DNA from: JBFHER01 sp041584055
GTDB taxonomy: Bacteria > Bacteroidota > Bacteroidia > Bacteroidales > UBA5342
Direction: 5' to 3'
DNA: 8,818 bases
NCBI GenBank assembly: GCA_041584055.1
Contig: JBFHER010000164.1
Coordinates: forward strand, 1-8,818
How positions within the stretch are numbered: the stretch's first letter is position 1; each line of letters begins with the position of its first letter. Under the pieces are notes generated by a model. It saw only the letters and a program-made list of their open reading frames with translations. It did not search any database and was not told where the DNA came from. The position numbers and the translations under genes were made by a program. This document shows, piece after piece, positions 1 through 5,728 of the stretch.

Positions 1-1228
1 CCGGTGGCGCGATCGGATGTTGCACTTCGCCCGGCCAATAATCCTGCCATGGCGATACATCCGGCCAAATCCAGGCATTAAGGCAAATAATTCTATCCTT
101 ATTTCCCACTTTTGATGCATTGTAAAAGACCTCGAAAGGCATCTGTGGAAAGTCTTTAAAAATGGCGATCATGGTATCGAACCAGTACCCTGCAATTTTG
201 TCCTGATAACGCATGCCCAATTCCGAAAGGATTGCTTTGAAGTTAGCAACGAAGGCCTCTCGTGTTTCAGGTGTTGCACCTCCATATCTGGGATATCCAA
301 AACCCAGGGGACCATTGACATAACAGAGTAAACGAATGCCTTTCTCATTGAGTGCATCCGCAAGTTCCATAATTAAATCTCTCTTTGTCGTTTGGCCGGG
401 GAAGATACGTTCCCAGCTTTCAATTGGTGCCGGGCAAAACGATTCGGCATGACCAATGGGAAAATAGACATACCCTGCACCGGTTTCCTCAATCATGTTG
501 ACAAATTTATCAACATCAAAATCATTCACTGCATCTTCAAAGGTTTTAATTGAACCATCGGGCATCGGCGCCTTTGAGGTCCAGTGGAACATTAAGCCAT
601 AGCCAGCTTCGGCCATCCAGTCGAAACTTGCTCTGGCATTTTTAGCCCTTTCTTCTTCAGCTGCTATTACTTCCTTTTTCGATACGGGTAATAACTCTAC
701 TGATCTAAAGTGAAATAAAACATCTTCATTTTCAATTCCAGAAGTAGACACGGTTATAATTTGTTTACCGGCTTCTAATACGATTGTTCCGGATAGTTTT
801 TTTCTTTCAAAGTTTAGTTTTTCCTGAACTGCAAAATTCTCGCCTCCGGGGAAAGGCCCTGAAGTTTGAATTAACGCAAATTCCGATTCCGTATCTGTTG
901 TCTCGATTTTTATTTTGTTTCCTGCACCCGCTTCATCAACACTTGCAATCAGGTACACTTCGTAAACATCATTTTCCGGTACATCAACTTCCCAACTAAG
1001 CGATGCATTTCCTTTCCATAATGTATTTCCACGTTCAATTTCCAAACTGGTATCACTTAAATTTTTAGCCACCTGGTTGTTGTGCAGGTAAGTACTTAAG
1101 GTTGAACTGAAATTAATTTCAATTTCATCACTTCCTTTTTGTTCTTTTTTTGACTTTGATGTTGAGCAGGAAATCAACAATATCATGATGCTGACCAAAA
1201 AGAATAATTGTATTCGTTTTTTTTTCAT
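1..1228 (-). CDS. Alpha-L-fucosidase-like lipoprotein, paralogue A (3' end outside window)
   Basis: The frame is open from the ATG at 1228-1226 to the window edge, giving 409 complete residues without a stop. Residues 1-21 form a lipoprotein signal (MKKKR, a hydrophobic core, lipobox LISC with Cys21), so it is probably anchored to a membrane facing the periplasm or outside. Residues about 75-180 look like a beta-sandwich carbohydrate-binding module. From about 200 onward the fold resembles a GH29-type (alpha-L-fucosidase) TIM barrel: FHW at 214-216, a GAGYV strand near 250, and WFDT at 349-352, whose Asp351 aligns by position with the GH29 nucleophile. The usual KHHDGF motif is replaced by GHAESFCPAP (259-268). 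It is about 73% identical to the gene at 2575-4053 over 105 core residues counted by hand. By comparison with that paralogue about 87 residues are missing. Membership of GH29 or a relative is inferred from motifs; substrate unknown. Confidence 0.85.
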   Translation of the reverse strand, partial: MKKKRIQLFFLVSIMILLISCSTSKSKKEQKGSDEIEINFSSTLSTYLHNNQVAKNLSDTSLEIERGNTLWKGNASLSWEVDVPENDVYEVYLIASVDEAGAGNKIKIETTDTESEFALIQTSGPFPGGENFAVQEKLNFERKKLSGTIVLEAGKQIITVSTSGIENEDVLFHFRSVELLPVSKKEVIAAEEERAKNARASFDWMAEAGYGLMFHWTSKAPMPDGSIKTFEDAVNDFDVDKFVNMIEETGAGYVYFPIGHAESFCPAPIESWERIFPGQTTKRDLIMELADALNEKGIRLLCYVNGPLGFGYPRYGGATPETREAFVANFKAILSELGMRYQDKIAGYWFDTMIAIFKDFPQMPFEVFYNASKVGNKDRIICLNAWIWPDVSPWQDYWPGEVQHPIAPP

Positions 1229-1335
1229 TTTTATTGTGCTTTAATTTTAATTCCCATTTATGATTGATTCGGTAATGATTTTGCAATTCAATTGTTACTC
1301 CAGCATCTTACCTTTTCCACTTAATTTGATTTTTT

Positions 1336-2469
1336 TCAATGAACTTTATGATGCATTCCTTTGTACTCAATTTTGGAAGTGTTGGTTTCCAAATCTACCG
1401 TTACCTTTATTTTTTCAAAGTCGCGCGTGTAAATCCAACCATCACGTTTTGCGCTGCCCAAAGGCGTACCGGTTGACATATTAAACTCAGGGTAACCTTC
1501 CAGCATCCCCTGGGTTTTGTTATAGCCTGAATTATACAGGTAGTAGCTATCTGGGCCATAAAAAAGCAAGAACGAGGCCAGACTAAAATGAAAAGGATCC
1601 CTGGTCCCGGGCAAAACCGATTTCGGGTTCCCCCTTGGAATAATCATCTTTCCGGCTTTTTCAGCTTCAATCAGATTGTCGAAAAGCAAAGCAGCTTCTT
1701 CTTTGGTATCAAGCGGATGATGAAGGAAAAACTCAACGAAAACTCCGCTTGTGTGCTCAATAAACTCTGGTCCTCCCTGAAGTGTTGTATCATTTGGCAC
1801 ACGATAACCGTTGTAAATCACAATTTTATCTTCACCTATACGTTCGCGAACCCTGTCTATACATTGAAACAGGCTTGCATACTGGTCTTTTGGAACCTTA
1901 GGAGCTGCATCTAAAAAAACACCATCGAGATTACCCCTTAAAACGGGATCGACAATGGCATTCACCCACCAGTTCTGCACCTCTGGATTATTGAGGTCGT
2001 AGGTTGGAATCGGATCGATATTTACATGCTGAAATTCCCAATCTTTCCCTCTCCATTCGGGATGCTTATTGAATTCGGTTTGCGACTCATAAAAATTCCA
2101 ATTAAGAACAATGTTCCAATAAATAAGAACTTTAATGTCCGGGTTAATCGCTTTCAGTTTTTTCGCCGTACCAATAGTAGCCGCTTCGGTATTCGGCTTG
2201 GAACCATAGTCGGCCCAGGCGTGTCGCTTTTCAACGGTAAAAATGGAATAGTTATTTGCAATGTATTCGTACTCTTCGGGAGTAAAATCGTGTGGCTCGC
2301 TAAAGCCGTGACCATACCGTTGAATCTGCTCAGTATACCCTTCAGTTTTAGAATCCTTGATGGAAGAACTGTTCTTTTTATCTGCATTTGATTTCTTCTG
2401 CGCAAATGAATTGACACCATTTAGAAGTAACAGGAGGCACAATGCTATTTTAAAGTTTTTTGCATTCAT
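1336..2469 (-). CDS. Putative secreted glycoside hydrolase, GHL15-like
   Basis: This 377-residue protein has a type I signal peptide (residues 1 to about 24, ending NSFAQ before KKS), so it is exported. A Lys/Ser-rich linker follows to about residue 45. The rest resembles the Pfam family 'hypothetical glycosyl hydrolase 15' (PF14885), a predicted TIM barrel with little biochemistry. Visible hallmarks are KVLIYWN (113-119), DGVFLDAAP (182-190) with Asp187 as a candidate catalytic acid, YNGY (219-222), VEFF (245-248) with Glu246, and a C-terminal YTRDF strand (347-351) before a small beta domain. The family call is from recall of its motifs. It lies between two paralogous fucosidase-like genes, 107 bp from the downstream one and 105 bp from the upstream one, all in one direction, which suggests a joint role on one glycan. 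Reaction and substrate are unknown. The start is chosen because it gives a clean signal peptide. Confidence 0.8.
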   Translation of the reverse strand: MNAKNFKIALCLLLLLNGVNSFAQKKSNADKKNSSSIKDSKTEGYTEQIQRYGHGFSEPHDFTPEEYEYIANNYSIFTVEKRHAWADYGSKPNTEAATIGTAKKLKAINPDIKVLIYWNIVLNWNFYESQTEFNKHPEWRGKDWEFQHVNIDPIPTYDLNNPEVQNWWVNAIVDPVLRGNLDGVFLDAAPKVPKDQYASLFQCIDRVRERIGEDKIVIYNGYRVPNDTTLQGGPEFIEHTSGVFVEFFLHHPLDTKEEAALLFDNLIEAEKAGKMIIPRGNPKSVLPGTRDPFHFSLASFLLFYGPDSYYLYNSGYNKTQGMLEGYPEFNMSTGTPLGSAKRDGWIYTRDFEKIKVTVDLETNTSKIEYKGMHHKVH

Positions 2470-2494
2470 AATGAAGATTTAAATTATTCTAAAA

Positions 2495-2574
2495 CTAATT
2501 TCCGCTCATCCATAGCTCAAATGATTCAACATCATTTTTAAGTTCCGGCCCAGTGTTACTCCTATTTACATTTG
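2495..2574 (-). other. Intergenic stretch with possible vestigial C-terminal coding sequence
   Basis: Between the fucosidase-like gene and the GHL15-like gene, one minus-strand frame reads through the intergenic space and ends with TAG at 2497-2495. Its last 18 residues would be GPELKNDVESFELWMSGN, which looks more protein-like than random AT-rich spacer. It has no start of its own outside the upstream coding sequence. It may be the worn tail of a lost gene or simply chance. Confidence 0.15.
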
Positions 2575-4053
2575 TTATTTTCTTATTTCTGACTTCACAC
2601 CTTTCATTACCTCTAAAGCTTTTTCACCAATTGTTCCATCCTGGTAAATCCCCAGGTTAACCGTGACTGCCCCGCCATTTTCCATGCAGGATTTTATGTA
2701 TGAACTTAGTTCTTCGGAAGTAAATTTTGGATCCTGTATCTTACCTCCTTTACCAACGCCCCACGAAAATTTCTCCATGGTAAGCAAAACATGATATGGC
2801 AGGTTTGGACAAATGCCGTTTTCCATATATCCATTGACAGGTGGCGCAATTGGGTGTTGCACCTCGCCGGCCCAATAATCCTGCCAGGGGGTTGTTGCCT
2901 GCCAGTAAAAAGAGTTACGTGTTATTAGTCGATCTTTGTTCCCAACTTTAGCAGCGTTGAAAAATTCTTCGGCGGGTACAAAACGAATGGAGGTATCGAA
3001 CCAATAACCTGCAATTTTTTCTTTGTAACGATTGCCAATTTCAGGCAGAATGGCTTTAAAGTTTTCTGTTATCGTTTTCACAACTTCATCAGTTACGCCT
3101 TCTTCGGTACGGTAAAATTTAAACGCCAGGGGAATATTCATGTAACAGATTAAACGAATATCTCTCGCATTGAGTGCATTGGCCAACTCTTCGATTAAAT
3201 CGCGTTGAGTAGTTTGTCCGGGATGTATTTTCTCCCAACTTTTAATGGGCGCCGGACAATACGATTCAGCATGACCAATAGGGAAAATTACATAACCCGC
3301 GCCGGTTTCATCAACCATATCGACAAACTTTTCCACATCGAAAGCATTAACGGCCTCTTCAAACGGTAAGCAGGTACCATCTTGTTGTGGAGTTTTAGAC
3401 GTCCAGTGAAACATCACTCCATACCCTGTCTCTGCCATCCAGTCGAAACTTGCCCTTGAATTTATGGCTCTGGCTTCTTCTGCTGCAATGAATTCCTTTT
3501 TTGAAATGGGCATCAATTCAATGCCTCGGATGTGAAGCAAAACCTCGTCTGTTTCAATACCGGAGGTGGAAACGGTGATGATTTGTTTACCGGCTTTCAA
3601 GGAGATCTTACCGGATAACTTCTTCCTTTCAAAATTCATTTTCTCTTTGAGTTTGAAATTCTCACCCCCCGGGAAAGGTCCTGAAGTTTTATAGATAGTG
3701 AAATCAGTTTGTTGATCTTCAGCTTCAATGGTGATTATTTTTCCATCGCCTGCTTCGGTTACATTGGCTGTAAGATAAACTTCATAATCATCGTTTTCCG
3801 GAACTTCAACTTCCCATCGCAGCGCGGCATCTCCAACCCACGCATGCCATCCTCCTTTAATCTTCGTACTGGATTCACTCAGCGTTTTAGACACTTCTGG
3901 GAGTTTTAACCATACACTTAGTTCAGATCTGTAATTTATTTGTGCTTCGGAAACAGCCTCGTCATTCTTTTTAGTACCTGAAGATGCACATGAAAACAGT
4001 ACTACCAGAATGCCTAACATTACGAGAACATGCGGTTTGAATGTTTTTATCAT
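2575..4053 (-). CDS. Alpha-L-fucosidase-like lipoprotein, paralogue B (complete)
   Basis: Starting at the ATG at 4053-4051 this encodes 492 residues. That start gives a clean lipoprotein signal (MIKTF, hydrophobic core, lipobox LFSC with Cys22) and has an A-rich leader (AAATAAAAATG) like that of paralogue A. An in-frame ATG at 4107 would add 18 residues encoded by a tandem repeat and bury the signal, so it is rejected. Residues about 75-180 look like a carbohydrate-binding beta-sandwich. The barrel begins near 200, with FHW (215-217), GHAESYCPAP (260-269), and WFDT (351-354, candidate nucleophile Asp353). The C-terminal part (GEVQHP at 396-401, then SWGVGKGGK) ends without an extra domain. 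Resemblance to GH29 is by motif order; the family's KHHDGF motif is absent, so activity on alpha-L-fucose is not assured. It is the first gene after the 311-bp gap carrying the heptamer array, and may have its own promoter there. Confidence 0.86.
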   Translation of the reverse strand: MIKTFKPHVLVMLGILVVLFSCASSGTKKNDEAVSEAQINYRSELSVWLKLPEVSKTLSESSTKIKGGWHAWVGDAALRWEVEVPENDDYEVYLTANVTEAGDGKIITIEAEDQQTDFTIYKTSGPFPGGENFKLKEKMNFERKKLSGKISLKAGKQIITVSTSGIETDEVLLHIRGIELMPISKKEFIAAEEARAINSRASFDWMAETGYGVMFHWTSKTPQQDGTCLPFEEAVNAFDVEKFVDMVDETGAGYVIFPIGHAESYCPAPIKSWEKIHPGQTTQRDLIEELANALNARDIRLICYMNIPLAFKFYRTEEGVTDEVVKTITENFKAILPEIGNRYKEKIAGYWFDTSIRFVPAEEFFNAAKVGNKDRLITRNSFYWQATTPWQDYWAGEVQHPIAPPVNGYMENGICPNLPYHVLLTMEKFSWGVGKGGKIQDPKFTSEELSSYIKSCMENGGAVTVNLGIYQDGTIGEKALEVMKGVKSEIRK

Positions 4054-4072
4054 TTTTATTTGTATGTAATTA

Positions 4073-4247
4073 GAATCAAGATGCAAGATGCGAGTATCAA
4101 GTATCAAGTATCGAGTATCAAGTATCGAGATGCAAGAATCAAGACATAAGATACAAGATGCAAGATGCGAGTATCAAGTATCGAGTATCGAGTATCGAGT
4201 ATCAAGAATCAAGAATCAAGATATTAGAAATGAGATTCATGATCTGA
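4073..4247. repeat. Imperfect tandem array of a 7-bp unit (GTATCRA)
   Basis: Read on the + strand, the sequence breaks into exact 7-base steps from 4073: GAATCAA, GATGCAA, GATGCGA, GTATCAA, GTATCAA, GTATCGA and so on. There are 21 clear units to 4219, then about four degenerate ones (GATATTA, GAAATGA, GATTCAT, GATCTGA) to 4247. The commonest units are GTATCAA and GTATCGA. The trio GATGCAA-GATGCGA-GTATCAA occurs at 4080-4100 and again at 4157-4177, 77 bp (11 units) apart, indicating an internal duplication. The array ends 20 bp before the start codon of the fucosidase-like gene, so it would lie in that gene's leader or promoter region, where the units read TTGATAC or TCGATAC. Seven is not a multiple of three, and no protein is proposed from it. 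Similar intergenic heptamer arrays are, from memory, seen in some Bacteroidetes genomes; their role is unknown. Confidence 0.93.
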
Positions 4248-4325
4248 GATTTCTTTTGCAATTGTTGTTTCATCTGTTTGTTTCTTTTAAATAAATGATT
4301 CGCATTTTTATATTTTTTGGTGCAA

Positions 4326-4339
4326 TTGATTTAAATCAA
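4326..4339. promoter_or_regulatory. Perfect 14-bp palindrome matching an FNR/CRP-family box
   Basis: The sequence TTGATTTAAATCAA is its own reverse complement and has the form TTGAT-N4-ATCAA, identical to the classical FNR consensus. It lies 25 bp beyond the sulfatase stop codon and about 270 bp upstream of the fucosidase-like start, in the region where a promoter for the downstream genes would be expected. FNR/CRP-family regulators are common in Bacteroidetes, but their sites there are less well defined. AT-rich spacer can produce such palindromes by chance. Confidence 0.3.
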
Positions 4340-4364
4340 CATAATTTCACTTCATCCCTGCCAA

Positions 4365-5726
4365 TTAATGCTCATTCCGCTGAGCGCTAACACAATCTGT
4401 ATCCACAATGGTTGGCAGTTCAGCCTTCCAGGCGAGCACCATCTTTTTTAAGCGGGCCACGATGTCAGGGTATTCCTGTGATACGTCATTACCTGGCGCT
4501 TCTGCACGATCTGTTTTCAGGTTATGCAGCTCCACACGTTTCCCATCCTCCGACAAAAGGAGCTTCCAGTCGCCTTCTCTTACCGCAAACTGCGGCCACC
4601 AATCTGGCTCGGGTTTTGGCCCCCGCCATTCCCAAAAAATAGGACGTGTCCGGGTGATGGCTTTGCCCTCGAGGACAGGGAACAGATTCTCTCCGTCACC
4701 CTTATAAGCTGCAGGCAGCTTCACTTTTGCAGCGGCACACAGTGTTGGCAACAGATCCACGGCAGTGAGAACCGTGGTCGTATTTTTCGTTCCAGCCGGC
4801 GTGTGTCCGGGCCATCGAACGATAAAAGGTGAGCGCACCCCCCCTTCATACAAACTGCGTTTTTTTCCACGCAGTCCGCCAGTCTGTCCAATACTGGCCC
4901 AGGTACCGTAGCCTGCATCCATTATTTTGTGTTGTTCATCAGCGTGGGTCCATTCCGGCCCGTTATCACTCGAAAACATAACAATAGTATTGTCCGCTAA
5001 TCCTTCCTTTTCCAGTGCATCAAGGATCAATCCCACATCTGTGTCTCCATCCGTTATAACTGCGGAATACACTTGCTTTTGCTCGTCGAGATGCTTCCAC
5101 TTTTCCATTGATTGCAGGGTTGGCACATGTGGCGTATGGCTTTCATGTAGCCACACATTAACGAAAAACGGATGATTCTTATTCTCCCTGATGAACCTTA
5201 CCGTATTTGTCGCAGTGGCGTGATATTCAGCCGAAGGCCATCCTTCACCGCCATTGAACACAGCGTAAGCATCGTAACCATAGGCTTCAGGCTTCGGTGC
5301 TAACACTCCCCCATTCGTAAGATGCCATTTACCAAAATGCCCCGTGCGGTAGCCTGCCTGTTGCAGCAGTCTTGGCAGCATCGTTGCGTTCGGATCGAGC
5401 CAGTCGGGCATGTTCCGGTTTGCGTTCGCCCTGGGCGAGGCAAAATGCTGATGCACAGAGAAACGTGCCGGGTACATACCCGTCATTAAGGCAGTGCGAC
5501 TTGGTGAGCAGACCGGGTTAAGAACGTTGAATTGCTGAAAATCAATCCCTTCGCTGGCCAGTCTATCCAGGTTCGGTGTTTGTAACCACTCGTGTCCATG
5601 GCAAGACAGATCACCCCACCCCCAGTCATCAGCATAAATCAACACCACATTCGGGCGATTCGAGGCCCTTAATATGGCCGCAGATAACAGCAGTAAGCAT
5701 GCAAACAGAAAAAGTTTCTTTTTCAT
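4365..5726 (-). CDS. Secreted family S1 sulfatase (formylglycine-dependent)
   Basis: This 453-residue protein hydrolyses sulfate esters, probably on a polysaccharide or oligosaccharide in the periplasm or outside the cell. A type I signal peptide covers residues 1 to about 21 (MKKKLFLF, LLLLSAAILRA). The sulfatase signature is complete: metal-binding Asp33-Asp34 in YADDWGWGD, CSPSR at 73-77 with Cys73 to be converted to formylglycine, GKWH (132-135), HESHTPH (194-200), SSDNGPEW (252-259) and RGKKR (286-290). The Cys form would need an anSME-type maturase, which is not in the window. Length is normal for the family. It starts 2 bp after the upstream hydrolase stop, so the two are surely co-transcribed. 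Base composition is distinct: three 60-base samples gave 50, 52 and 60% GC against 35-40% in most samples from other genes. Closest in style to arylsulfatase A or GalNAc-6-sulfatase-type enzymes; the subfamily and substrate cannot be set by eye. Confidence 0.96.
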   Translation of the reverse strand: MKKKLFLFACLLLLSAAILRASNRPNVVLIYADDWGWGDLSCHGHEWLQTPNLDRLASEGIDFQQFNVLNPVCSPSRTALMTGMYPARFSVHQHFASPRANANRNMPDWLDPNATMLPRLLQQAGYRTGHFGKWHLTNGGVLAPKPEAYGYDAYAVFNGGEGWPSAEYHATATNTVRFIRENKNHPFFVNVWLHESHTPHVPTLQSMEKWKHLDEQKQVYSAVITDGDTDVGLILDALEKEGLADNTIVMFSSDNGPEWTHADEQHKIMDAGYGTWASIGQTGGLRGKKRSLYEGGVRSPFIVRWPGHTPAGTKNTTTVLTAVDLLPTLCAAAKVKLPAAYKGDGENLFPVLEGKAITRTRPIFWEWRGPKPEPDWWPQFAVREGDWKLLLSEDGKRVELHNLKTDRAEAPGNDVSQEYPDIVARLKKMVLAWKAELPTIVDTDCVSAQRNEH

Positions 5727-5728
5727 TA

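Larger units (their letters stand above)
4054..4364 (-). other. 311-bp intergenic region between sulfatase and fucosidase-like gene
   Basis: This is the only gap in the window longer than 300 bp. It contains a heptamer array in its downstream half and a TTGAT-N4-ATCAA palindrome close to the sulfatase stop codon, each listed separately. The piece between them (about 4255-4325) is AT-rich with no reading frame worth calling. I looked for the Bacteroidetes -7 element TAnnTTTG on the minus strand and did not find a good match, and I saw no GC-rich hairpin followed by a T run that would make a convincing terminator. Whether transcription from the sulfatase continues through it is therefore undecided. 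Confidence 0.6.

Noticed and set aside
1229..1335. Promoter or terminator in the 107-bp gap before paralogue A
   Set aside because: The stretch is AT-rich without a match to the Bacteroidetes TAnnTTTG element on the minus strand and without a convincing hairpin.
1588..1914. Plus-strand reading frame of 108 codons
   Set aside because: It lies antisense within the GHL15-like gene, has no domain-like sequence, and the minus-strand gene is well supported.
2026..2391. Plus-strand reading frame of 121 codons
   Set aside because: Antisense shadow of the GHL15-like gene with no recognisable features.
4054..4107. Upstream in-frame ATG at 4107 as start of the fucosidase-like gene
   Set aside because: The extra 18 residues are encoded largely by the heptamer array and would displace an otherwise clean lipoprotein signal; the ATG at 4053 has the same A-rich leader as the paralogue.
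4073..4247. Heptamer array as a CRISPR
   Set aside because: Units are 7 bp and directly abutting with no unique spacers and no cas genes nearby.
4088..4294. Plus-strand frame through the heptamer array giving a VSSIEYRVS-type repetitive peptide
   Set aside because: It is what a 7-bp repeat produces in any stop-free frame: three units equal seven codons. It has no recognisable domain or independent support.
4408..4832. Several overlapping plus-strand frames opposite the sulfatase C-terminus
   Set aside because: They arise from the higher GC and fewer stops in the sulfatase gene; the minus-strand product has a full set of sulfatase motifs.
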